64,000 nucleotides of DNA from PFL35 sp041550515 (lineage in GTDB: Archaea; Thermoplasmatota; E2; DHVEG-1), in the NCBI GenBank assembly GCA_041550515.1, contig JBFEOQ010000004.1, forward strand, positions 7,776-71,775, in the 5' to 3' direction. Under the pieces are notes generated by a model. It had not been told where the DNA came from and searched no databases. It saw nothing but the letters and a program-made list of their open reading frames with translations. The translations under genes were made by a program, and so were the position numbers. Below, piece after piece: positions 52,709 through 61,256 of this stretch; the first letter of the stretch is position 1, and each line of letters begins with the position of its first letter.

Positions 52709-54260
52709 ATTTATTTATCCTAATCTTATCCGCCGGCATTATTTGTTTTAATATAGCTAAAAAATTTAAGCCAAAATTCATAACAAAACCTGGAATAGGG
52801 ATTCCAAAACGTGTTGAACTCTCTATTAGTTTTCCGGGATTCATTATATAATGAGGATCTATAGTGGATTTGATATCATCCATGACTAGAACGCCTTTAC
52901 CATGTATTTTTTTTAGATTTCCACTAAAAAGAAGACCAAAACCACCAGGTCTTCCACCAACTTTGAATACTTCATCTGTTAATTTTTTTATTAATGCCAT
53001 AGATGCCATATTTTTTATAAGTTTTTGTTCATTTGAAAGAGCATATGTCATAAATAACGCTGTATTTGGATCTGATATATAACCCACCACTGCTCCTTTC
53101 ATCTTTAACTTTTTTAATATCTCTTTTGATCTTTTAGTCATGATAGTAAATTTTGATAAAGGACAGAATCCTTCTCCTACTATTAATCCTGGTCCAAGAC
53201 GACGTGCTCTTGATTCGAAAAATCGCTCATCCCATTCATGTTTTGCAAATTCTTTAGTTTCTTTTTTGCCACCATTTTTTATCATTATATCTTCTGCTTT
53301 TTGTTCCTCAAGATCAATAATATTGCTATCTCCGCTAAAGATAATATTGACTACAGCTCCAATCTTTTGAGATTTTCTATCAAGCTTTTGTAATATATCA
53401 TAGTGTGCGCCATCAGTAAATGCTATGTGATAAGGATTTATGTTTGATCGTGTTAGTTTATATATTGCTTTACTAGCGTCTTCTAGATTTGAAAAAACAT
53501 ATGATGTAGGTCGTATTTCTAAAGGTGCAGGTAAAACTTTTAAAGTTACTTTTGTAATAATTCCCAATGTTCCTTCAGAGCCTACAAATAAATCTATTAG
53601 ATTATAACCCGATGAATTATTTACTATTTTTTTATTACCTGTGTTAATAATACTTCCATCTGGTAAAACTACTTCTATTGACCGAATCAGTTTATCAATT
53701 CCGCCATATTTATATGATCCAATTCCAACACCTCCAGTATTTATCCAACCACCAATAGTTGCTCCGGGGGCACTACTTGGATAAGCTCCAATAAGAAGGT
53801 TTTTACTTAATAGGGTGTCATAAAGATGTTTCCAATTCACTCCGGGTTCAACTGTTACATATAAGTTATCTTCATTTATCTCCAAAATCTCTTGCATACT
53901 ACCCATATCTAAAATAATGCCACCAAAAGCAGGAACTACTCCCCCAAATGCCCATGAAGAACCTCCTCTTGGTATAATCGGAACATTATTTTTAACAGCA
54001 TATTTCATTATTTTTGACACATCTTCGACATTACGTGGCTTAACTACTATATCTGGAATTGTTTTAAATACAAGAGACATTTCTTTAGGTAATGGAGCTA
54101 AATCATGGCTGTATAAGAGCCGATCAATGTTACTTTCACTGATATTACCCTCTCCGACTATATCTGCTAACTTTTTATAAATCTCTGAATTTGTAAATTG
54201 TTTTTTTGGAAAATCGGAGTCATTATTCGTTTCATTTATTTTTTCACTCAATTCTATCAC
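52692..54260 (-). CDS. GlcD-like FAD protein with altered catalytic region
   Basis: A 522-residue FAD_binding_4 protein. The FAD domain is intact (VVKPRNVEDVSKIMKYAVKN, IPRGGSSWAFGGVVPAFGG, GATIGGWINTGGVGIGSYKYG). In the C-terminal domain the usual GHxxDGNxH and GEHGxG motifs of D-lactate/glycolate dehydrogenases are missing; the equivalent place reads VGGRPGGFGLLFSGNLKKI. The final 30 residues (RFGIPIPGFVMNFGLNFLAI) are hydrophobic and may bind the membrane. Its substrate is therefore probably not a simple 2-hydroxyacid. Translationally coupled to the HdrD-like gene. The gap of 150 bases to gcvH2 holds AT-rich sequence only. Confidence 0.83.
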   Translation of the reverse strand: MIELSEKINETNNDSDFPKKQFTNSEIYKKLADIVGEGNISESNIDRLLYSHDLAPLPKEMSLVFKTIPDIVVKPRNVEDVSKIMKYAVKNNVPIIPRGGSSWAFGGVVPAFGGIILDMGSMQEILEINEDNLYVTVEPGVNWKHLYDTLLSKNLLIGAYPSSAPGATIGGWINTGGVGIGSYKYGGIDKLIRSIEVVLPDGSIINTGNKKIVNNSSGYNLIDLFVGSEGTLGIITKVTLKVLPAPLEIRPTSYVFSNLEDASKAIYKLTRSNINPYHIAFTDGAHYDILQKLDRKSQKIGAVVNIIFSGDSNIIDLEEQKAEDIMIKNGGKKETKEFAKHEWDERFFESRARRLGPGLIVGEGFCPLSKFTIMTKRSKEILKKLKMKGAVVGYISDPNTALFMTYALSNEQKLIKNMASMALIKKLTDEVFKVGGRPGGFGLLFSGNLKKIHGKGVLVMDDIKSTIDPHYIMNPGKLIESSTRFGIPIPGFVMNFGLNFLAILKQIMPADKIRINKYEKKK

Positions 54261-54410
54261 CTTGCGAAATTAGAAAAACTCCTTTCAATATTAACTTTTT
54301 CATATTTAATATATAATATTTAAAATTACAGGTAATTTATGTCTAATTTTGTAATAATTAAAATATTTAAAAAAATTGGACATTTTGAATTTTTTCCCAA
54401 ATTAATCGCA

Positions 54411-54845
54411 TTATTTATTGATTAAAGCTTTTTTCTCTTCAATTTCTTTCTTCATCCATTTCTCAAAATCTGGCCCAATTTTCATCAATTTATTTAACTC
54501 TGCATCTAAATTGTCAGAAGAAATTTTTAATATCCAACCTTCACCATATGGATCAGTATTACAAAGCGTAGGGTCATCTTCAACATCTTCATTAATCTCA
54601 GAAATCTCTCCACTTACTGGAGCATATAGTTTACCAGTCCATTTTCCACTACTCATTGTTCCAAATGGTTTATCCTGACTTACTTCATCGTCTTCTTCAA
54701 GTGTTACAATACGTTTAATTGTTCCAGCCAATTTTTGCGTAAAATCAGTTATACCAATTTTTACCTGGTCATCTTCAACTCGAGCCCACATATGCTCTTT
54801 GTGATAGTATAATCCTTCGGGAAATTCATATTCGTCTATTTTCAT
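54411..54845 (-). CDS. GcvH-like lipoyl-carrier protein 2
   Basis: A 144-residue GcvH fold. FPEGLYYHKEHMWARVEDDQ opens as glycine cleavage H proteins do; TMSSGKWTGKLYAPVSGEI holds the lipoyl lysine (K68), and NEDVEDDPTLCNTDPYGEGW matches the C-terminal half. Compared with classical H protein, the ESxK context is SSGK. No glycine-cleavage partners occur here. Together with carrier 1 and two lipoate ligases it points to lipoyl groups used for something other than glycine cleavage. Its ATG is divergent from the cytochrome gene; the 238-base gap upstream (54846-55083) has TATA-like sequences and nothing else recognised. Confidence 0.87.
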   Translation of the reverse strand: MKIDEYEFPEGLYYHKEHMWARVEDDQVKIGITDFTQKLAGTIKRIVTLEEDDEVSQDKPFGTMSSGKWTGKLYAPVSGEISEINEDVEDDPTLCNTDPYGEGWILKISSDNLDAELNKLMKIGPDFEKWMKKEIEEKKALINK

Positions 54846-55083
54846 ATAAAATTCTCCAATATAATGGTAATATAAAAAGTTAGTAATATATACTTTTCGT
54901 TAAAATATTTTATAAAGCAATATAGATAAAAATTATTATAATTTTTTAAAAACTTTGGAAACTTTTAAATCTTTGATATATATTAATTTTAAAAAATGAA
55001 ATGTTTAAATTTATCATTTTCGTATCCAAATAAAAAAAAAAACATTAATTTATTTAATAAAAACTAAAGGCTGGATGTAGTAT

Positions 55084-56553
55084 ATGGATCTTTTATACTC
55101 TACAATTGTATTATTGATTTTATCAATAATTTGGGCGGTAATAATTTTTCTAGTATTTAGGAGAATGATTGGAAAACAAACAAAAAAAGATAAAATAATG
55201 CTTTTTGGTGGTTTTCTTATTTTTGTGGGTTTAGCCGCTATTGTAATAGCAGGAACGATTACATTTGAGTATATTGAAAGTCCTAAATTTTGTGGAACAT
55301 CTTGTCATGTTATGGAGCCTTTTTATAATTCTTTTAAGTTTCCAGGCAATAACCAAATGATGGATATTCATTTAAATGAAAAAATAAGTTGTTCCAACTG
55401 TCATAATAACCCTGGTATTGTTGGAACTATTGAAGGTTTTTTATCTGCTATTCCAGAGGCATATATATATTTTACAAATACTTATGATATTAATGATTTA
55501 CACGGAGATATTTCACGTGAAGCTTGTCTAAAATGTCATGAGGAAGGTATTGCTAAATTACCTGGAGAGATTAATGCATTAGATGATATTGTTGTTAATC
55601 CTCATGATGATGAAACTAAGTGTGATGCATGTCACGATCCTCATGAAAATGGATTTGGTCTAACTCAATATGCTTGTCCTATTTGTCATGGAATTTATTT
55701 AGATAATTTTGAAATTCGATTATTAAATCATTCTGAAAGAGTTAAATTAAATTGTGCGGATTGTCATAATAGAAAACATCCAGATAATGCAAAAATCTTT
55801 TTCTCTGAATATCCCTCACTTATAAATACTGATTTTTGCTCAGATTGTCACGTTGAAGAAATTGAAAGTCTTAATAGAGGAGTGCATAAATCAATTAGTT
55901 GTATTATCTGTCATAATGAACATAAATCTTTGAGTATAAATTTTGATAAATGTAATGAACCTTGTCATAATCCACCTTCGGATCATAATAAGTTTACTTC
56001 AAATTGTATTATATGTCATGATACTACAAGAATACATTCTATATCTACTTCTAGTGTTGAACACGATGTAACTTTCTCTGATATTGTATGTTCAACATGC
56101 CACAAATTGGAAAATTCTGCATATGAATATAGTTTTACTCCCTCTTCTTTAGAAATTTATGGAGATAATGGATGTATTGACTGTCATCCGAATCATAATA
56201 CTACATTTTATCCTCATATTATAATATCTCCATTCAATAATTGTAGCAGTTGCCATCCAACCTATAATACATCAGTTACAATACATGATCGTACAGCAAC
56301 AAAATATCTTGGATTTTTAAATATTACAAGCGATTTCTGTTCAGATTGCCATGAGAGTGAAGTTAAAAAATTTAATTTAGGGATACATTACGAATATGAA
56401 TGTATTGACTGTCATGAAGAACACTTAATCGTGAAGATAAATTTTGATAGCTGTAATAATCCTATATGTCATATTACTCCTTCCTATCATAACAATTATC
56501 TGAGAAATTGTTTAGATCCAATTTGTCATACTGATATTTCAAGTATTCATTAG
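55084..56553 (+). CDS. NapC/NrfH-type membrane multiheme cytochrome c (17 heme motifs)
   Basis: A 489-residue protein with two N-terminal transmembrane helices (about residues 5-26 and 38-62), then a heme domain. I count 17 heme motifs: 13 CxxCH, two Cx3CH (C70 in FCGTSCHVM, C290 in CNEPCH) and two Cx4CH (C457 in CNNPICH, C476 in CLDPICH). The opening FCGTSCHVMEPFYNSF is typical of quinol-oxidising NapC/NirT proteins. Residues 251-319 and 418-488 look like two copies of a four-heme module (FCSDCH ... HN ... CH). It faces outside the membrane and should carry electrons outward from a membrane carrier. No SD; ATG follows AT-rich leader. Ccm genes at 58-64 kb mature it. Confidence 0.9.
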   Translation: MDLLYSTIVLLILSIIWAVIIFLVFRRMIGKQTKKDKIMLFGGFLIFVGLAAIVIAGTITFEYIESPKFCGTSCHVMEPFYNSFKFPGNNQMMDIHLNEKISCSNCHNNPGIVGTIEGFLSAIPEAYIYFTNTYDINDLHGDISREACLKCHEEGIAKLPGEINALDDIVVNPHDDETKCDACHDPHENGFGLTQYACPICHGIYLDNFEIRLLNHSERVKLNCADCHNRKHPDNAKIFFSEYPSLINTDFCSDCHVEEIESLNRGVHKSISCIICHNEHKSLSINFDKCNEPCHNPPSDHNKFTSNCIICHDTTRIHSISTSSVEHDVTFSDIVCSTCHKLENSAYEYSFTPSSLEIYGDNGCIDCHPNHNTTFYPHIIISPFNNCSSCHPTYNTSVTIHDRTATKYLGFLNITSDFCSDCHESEVKKFNLGIHYEYECIDCHEEHLIVKINFDSCNNPICHITPSYHNNYLRNCLDPICHTDISSIH

Positions 56554-56585
56554 TAAAAAATTACTTAAAAAGAGGAGTATAAAAT

Positions 56586-56687
56586 TTGAAAAATAAAATA
56601 TTATACAAAGAAATAAACATTAGAAAACCAGTTGATAAAAAATTAAAATTTTTAAAGAAATTTTCAGGTATATTTAATATAGGTTGA
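56586..56687 (+). CDS. Small basic TTG-started ORF (33 aa) between cytochromes
   Basis: A 33-codon frame starting TTG 56586, eight bases after AGAGGAG, ending TGA at 56687, 35 bases before the cytochrome b gene. The product is (M)KNKILYKEINIRKPVDKK then LKFLKKFSGIFNIG, highly basic and with no recognised family. The ideal ribosome site spacing argues for translation, as with the TTG frame at 11250. It may be a small assembly or regulatory peptide of the cytochrome genes, or a chance frame in lysine-rich DNA. Confidence 0.45.
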   Translation: MKNKILYKEINIRKPVDKKLKFLKKFSGIFNIG

Positions 56688-56722
56688 TATATTTCTTTTT
56701 AAAAATAGAATAGAAATGATAG

Positions 56723-57706
56723 ATGGCTATGGAAAAAGATATGAAATCAAAAAATAAGGAATTGAGAAAAAATTCAGAAAAAAATAATCTCTCAAAAAAT
56801 GTAGATAATAATGATATTAATAATAAACTAAAAAAAATTATACAATCGTATAATAAAATTCAAATTTATCATCCAATCACAGTTGTTGAAATATGGGCTT
56901 TTACAATAGTTCTAGGAGTCATGGTAATTTCAGGACTGCTGCTAATTAGAGATTGGCTTTTTTTAAATTTTGGAGTTTATGGTAGGGTATTTATTCCAAC
57001 TCCAAAAATTACATTAAATATACATATATGGTTTGGTTTTTTATTGATAATTTTGGGATTTTTTCATTTAGTTATTCATCTTTTATCAAAAAATAAAAAG
57101 GATATTTTACCAAAACGAACATCTAATGATTTTAAGTCTTTTTTACACTCGGGCATGTATTTAATTGGACTTGCTCGACGTGAGACTTATGAGAAATCTA
57201 TTAAATTCAATGGAAGACAACGAATTGTATATACTGCCCAGGTTTATATTATTGGTTTAACTATTATAACTGGATTTATTTTTTATATAAATTACATTTC
57301 AGATGACTTAGCACTTGTTCATGTTATTCCAGCTGGTTTTACTATAATGGTTCTCTTATTTCATGTTTTAATTACAATTAGAAATCATGATTCAATTGCT
57401 TTAAAAGCTGCTTTTTTCACTGGAAAACTACCTATTTGGTATGTACGTAAAAATAATAAAATTTGGTATAAAAAATTAAGATCAGAACAAAAAAATAAAT
57501 TTCAAGAACATCTATCTAAATTTTTTTCAGATAAAGAATTATCTAAACAGAAGAGTGATTTGTTAAATGCTGTTTCTAAATTTTTTTATTTAATTGATGA
57601 ACATCCAGCTGAAAATAAAATTAGAATTATAACAGAAAAACTTAAAAGTACCTTAAAAACAAAAGAATTGAATAGAATAATTGAATTAGCTAACCAATTA
57701 GATTAG
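56723..57706 (+). CDS. Cytochrome b-like four-helix membrane protein
   Basis: A 327-residue protein with a 45-residue hydrophilic N-terminus, then about four transmembrane helices (roughly 54-75, 98-121, 168-191, 199-219) and a charged C-terminus. Histidines suited to ligate two b hemes are H101, H115, H119, H200, H214 and H222. The pattern resembles di-heme cytochrome b of formate dehydrogenase gamma or Rnf/hydrogenase partners rather than a full bc1 cytochrome. With the multiheme c protein upstream it probably forms a quinol- or thiol-linked electron exit route. Name and partner are uncertain. Confidence 0.72.
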   Translation: MAMEKDMKSKNKELRKNSEKNNLSKNVDNNDINNKLKKIIQSYNKIQIYHPITVVEIWAFTIVLGVMVISGLLLIRDWLFLNFGVYGRVFIPTPKITLNIHIWFGFLLIILGFFHLVIHLLSKNKKDILPKRTSNDFKSFLHSGMYLIGLARRETYEKSIKFNGRQRIVYTAQVYIIGLTIITGFIFYINYISDDLALVHVIPAGFTIMVLLFHVLITIRNHDSIALKAAFFTGKLPIWYVRKNNKIWYKKLRSEQKNKFQEHLSKFFSDKELSKQKSDLLNAVSKFFYLIDEHPAENKIRIITEKLKSTLKTKELNRIIELANQLD

Positions 57707-57831
57707 TTGATATTTAAATAAGTAATAAAAAGTTTATATAAAAACAAAATAATAAAATTATTTAATAGAACTTTATACAGAATTAAATATTTAATTATTT
57801 ATTTTTGTCAAGGTTATTAAAATATGATTGT

Positions 57832-58314
57832 TTAATAATTTTTTGGATATATTTCTTTAACATAATCTCTTAGCATTTTATTTTCTTTATCCAGATCATC
57901 TATTAAAGCTCTGATAACATCACCCATAGAGAGAATGCCCAAAAATTCAGTTTGAAGATTTAGGTTACTGCATTTACTAATAACAATAGGAAGATGGCGA
58001 ATATTATTTTTTATCATGATTTTCATGAGATATTCTAAATCATCATCTGGAGTTGAAATAATCAATCTATCCCATGGTGTCATAATTCTTTTTACTCTTA
58101 GATTTTTAATTTCACCTTCAGTTTTAGATAATTTTCTAATAATATCTCTTTCAGAAACAATACCTTTTACTTTTTCATCGTCATCAAGAACGAGTAGGGC
58201 AGCTATTTTTTTTTCTATAAAAATTTTTACAACATCTTTTAGTCGTTTTTTTTCGGTTATCGAAAATATTTCACCGCTTTTTTCTTTTAATAAATCACTT
58301 ACTTTCTTATACAT
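57832..58314 (-). CDS. CBS-pair protein
   Basis: A 160-residue stand-alone CBS protein from ATG 58314. Two CBS motifs are seen: FSITEKKRLKDVVKIFIEKK with GIVSERDIIRKL, and IISTPDDDLEYLMKIMIKNN with FLGILSMGDVIRAL. There is no DNA-binding or channel domain. It likely senses adenine nucleotides or another ligand. A longer frame extends 23 codons upstream but lacks a ribosome site. Lies between the cytochrome genes and ccmF, convergent with the former. The 240 bases to ccmF (58384-58623) are T-rich and hold no supported gene. Role unknown. Confidence 0.78.
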   Translation of the reverse strand: MYKKVSDLLKEKSGEIFSITEKKRLKDVVKIFIEKKIAALLVLDDDEKVKGIVSERDIIRKLSKTEGEIKNLRVKRIMTPWDRLIISTPDDDLEYLMKIMIKNNIRHLPIVISKCSNLNLQTEFLGILSMGDVIRALIDDLDKENKMLRDYVKEIYPKNY

Positions 58315-58623
58315 ATTACCACAAATTGTAATTAATATACCTAATTTATTTTTATTATTTTTGTTAATTAATGAATTAAACAATCATTATTAACAATAAC
58401 TTTCAAATGATTTGCAAATTATTTTACTAAAATTACCTCAATTAAAAAAGCTCTTTTTTCTTTTTAATAAATTTCATATTACAATTTTTTTTTACAGAAT
58501 TTTCTTTATTTCATTATTAATTTTTTTTAATCTATTATATACTATTTACTCATTAGTTATCTGGCTTTTATTTTTTAAAAATATTATTATATACTTATTT
58601 GATATTTTAAATATTAAGCATAT

Positions 58624-60660
58624 TTAATTTCTCAACTCTTTTTCTAATAGATTATTATAATATTCTGTATTTTTAATTTTATTAGTATCTTTATATGTTT
58701 TATTTATTTCTGAATGATCTTCTAATTTTTTTTCGGCAATCAATCTTAAAAACATACTAATAGTCAAAAGCCACATTCCTGTCCATAAAAACTTCATTAA
58801 AGGCAATATTTTTACTTGAATTTGAACAGTATTAATTTCTCCTAAATTGTTTTCATTAGCTTGTTGAAAAATTAAATATATATCTTCAAATAGAGTATCA
58901 ACAATTTTTATTTCATTTCTTGTTTGATCATCTATCAATATCAAACCTGGTCTCTCTCTACCAATAAATCTATTATCTTTCCATACCTCAACATCAACAA
59001 AAATTTCGTTTTGAGACTTATCGATATTAACAACTTTTATCAAATATCCACCTACTTGTTGGCCTTCACTTTCATCAGATAAAGTTACAATTTTATCCTC
59101 GACAAGAAAATTACTAGAAACATATCCAATTATTATCAAAATAATTGCAAGATGAATAAGGTGAGCTGATATCATTTGGATAGAAGGCCAAATTTTTTTA
59201 AAGTTTATACTTTTAAATACTCTATAAATTGAACCTATCAAGGCTACAGTAAGGATTGGTAATGATACTATGACATATTTAATATTAGGGAATAGAAAGA
59301 AAGAAGTAATGGAGAATAATAGAACAACTATACCTATTATTGAAACCCATTTTCTTCCAGTATATCTCCATAATAAACAAAATATTAAAACAAAAATTAT
59401 TGCAATCACAAAAAATCCAACTTTCATATTGAAATCATTTGGATTCAAAAAATTCATACTATATATTAATAAAATAAATGTGACAATTGTTGATAATATA
59501 AAAATTAAAGTTGTAATAAGCATTAGAACATCATCATTTATCAACTCAGAGATTGAGTAGAATCGTTCTTTTCTTACTTTTTTAATTATATTATATCTAC
59601 GGAGGGAAAGAATAATTGTTATGATTATGCTTATTATAATAAAAATTACATAGATTAAGATAGTCTGACTTTCACTAAGTATATTTATAAATCGCTGCCA
59701 AGGAATCATTTGAACATCAGCCTGTCCAAACGTATGAACTGACACCCATAATCCTCCAGCACGTGTTACAAAAGTAGCAAAGATTACGAGTATATAAGAT
59801 AAAATACCCATGAGTGGTGCTAATATCATAAAATGGTTTTTTCTCTTGTGCATTAACTGAACATGTAAAAAACCAGTGAGTAGAATCCATGGTAAAAGAG
59901 AAGATGTCTCCACTGGATCCCAACCCCAATAACCACCCCAACCTAAAACAATATATGCCCAAAGAGCACCTATTCCTATTCCAAGGGTTAAGAATATCCA
60001 TGCCAATCTACTCCAATTTATGGAATATAGAATCCAATCTTTATGTCCTGTTATCAGATAAGCAATTGCTGCAGCAAATGGGATAACTAAAAATCCATAC
60101 GCAAGAAATACAATGGGAGGATGAATTACCATGAGGTCAGTTTGAAGCAAAGGATTAAGTCCTTGCCCACTAGGTGATAAAAGTAATAGATTAGATGGTG
60201 TTGTTTTAAATATATCATGAAGACTTAGAATGAACATAAGAACAAATATTACAATAAATAATGAGATCCTTGTCCAGTTTAATATTTCCATATTCGCTGG
60301 TTTTTTTATCCTTTTAATTTCTTCATATGACCATGATGTAATGATAGCCCATATCCAAAAAAGAAGAGATCCTGACATCCCAGCAAGTACACCAGCAAAT
60401 TTGTACTGTATTGGAAGATTTATACTTGTATATCTCCATACATAGTCAAAAGATACATCAGAGTTTAGAAATAAGATATAAAGATATAATAAAATTGTTG
60501 TAACAGTTGCAAAAAGTAAAATAGTTATTATTCTTGAATAAAACAGAAAAAATTTTTTTTTTGTTTTTAAATGAAAAAGGGAAAAAACGATGCCGATTAA
60601 TGCTAAAAATAAACATATGAATATAGGTAGATTTCCAATTGACATAGGTTGCGTAAACAT
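58624..60660 (-). CDS. ccmF: Cytochrome c maturation heme lyase CcmF
   Basis: A 678-residue polytopic membrane protein. The tryptophan-rich WWD motif reads LGWGGYWGWDPVETSSLLPW near residue 230; GVLAGMSGSLLFWIWAI and FATFVTRAGGLWVSVHTFG are further CcmF family signatures. It joins heme from CcmE to apocytochrome CxxCH motifs outside the membrane. The start is ATG 60660, with ATG 60645 possible; a TATA-like ATAAATATATA directly upstream would suit a short leader. A TTG 10 codons earlier is less likely. Separate from ccmABCDE by 560 bases but on the same strand. CcmH and CcmG are not seen in this window. Confidence 0.92.
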   Translation of the reverse strand: MFTQPMSIGNLPIFICLFLALIGIVFSLFHLKTKKKFFLFYSRIITILLFATVTTILLYLYILFLNSDVSFDYVWRYTSINLPIQYKFAGVLAGMSGSLLFWIWAIITSWSYEEIKRIKKPANMEILNWTRISLFIVIFVLMFILSLHDIFKTTPSNLLLLSPSGQGLNPLLQTDLMVIHPPIVFLAYGFLVIPFAAAIAYLITGHKDWILYSINWSRLAWIFLTLGIGIGALWAYIVLGWGGYWGWDPVETSSLLPWILLTGFLHVQLMHKRKNHFMILAPLMGILSYILVIFATFVTRAGGLWVSVHTFGQADVQMIPWQRFINILSESQTILIYVIFIIISIIITIILSLRRYNIIKKVRKERFYSISELINDDVLMLITTLIFILSTIVTFILLIYSMNFLNPNDFNMKVGFFVIAIIFVLIFCLLWRYTGRKWVSIIGIVVLLFSITSFFLFPNIKYVIVSLPILTVALIGSIYRVFKSINFKKIWPSIQMISAHLIHLAIILIIIGYVSSNFLVEDKIVTLSDESEGQQVGGYLIKVVNIDKSQNEIFVDVEVWKDNRFIGRERPGLILIDDQTRNEIKIVDTLFEDIYLIFQQANENNLGEINTVQIQVKILPLMKFLWTGMWLLTISMFLRLIAEKKLEDHSEINKTYKDTNKIKNTEYYNNLLEKELRN

Positions 60661-60870
60661 AGTTATATATTTATACTTATTTCGAAGCAATAATTAATCA
60701 TCTTGATAAATACTATATCTTTTCTAATAAAAAAAGAATATTTTCTTATATATCTTAATAAATAAACTCATCTTTAATAATCATCTAAAAACCTTTCTCA
60801 CAATGAATCAAAATGTTGCATAATTAAAAATTAAAATTCAAAAAAATAAAGAAAATTAATTATAAATTAA

Positions 60871-61225
60871 ATGAAGAAATTAAAAATTAACGAAATCACA
60901 ATTAATCAAAGAGTTGACAATCTATTAAAAAAAAATTTACAAGACTTTGTCGATTTATTAAATTACAATAAAATTGAAAAAATCTTAAAAACAATTTGTT
61001 GATAAAAGTTAAGATTTCAAAACTCAACGAAGTCGCAAACTTACTATTAAAACGAATAATGCCTATTATATATATTGTTTATTTTGGTCATATAATTTAT
61101 ATACTGAAATATTATTCGAAAACATCAAAACATTTCAAGTGTTTATTGACAAACTTTCTAAAATGAATAGTATCAATGAATTAGATTATAATATTGTAAC
61201 ACATTCCTTTAAACCCTATCTATAG
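60871..61225 (+). pseudogene. Possible degraded gene: two short frames in different phases
   Basis: In the 560-base gap between ccmE and ccmF a 43-codon frame (ATG 60871 to TGA 61002, starting MKKLKINEITINQRVDNLL) is followed by an open stretch in another phase, 61013-61225 (70 codons, no ATG until late, with KTQRSRKLTIKTNNAYYIY and ending IVTHSFKPYL). The layout looks like a frameshifted remnant, perhaps of a mobile-element protein, but I recognise no family. The rest of the gap (60661-60870) is AT-rich and empty. Confidence 0.3.
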
Positions 61226-61256
61226 TAAGACTTATAATAAAATAAACTAACTAATT

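Noticed and set aside
47658..54845. Glycine cleavage system based on the GcvH-like genes
   Set aside because: No P-protein, T-protein or dihydrolipoamide dehydrogenase gene is present, and neighbours are CCG and flavin redox proteins instead.
58412..58627. Plus-strand frame of 71 codons rich in Phe, Ile and Leu
   Set aside because: It lies in T-rich DNA between a CBS gene and ccmF, has no ribosome site, and its hydrophobic look follows from composition.
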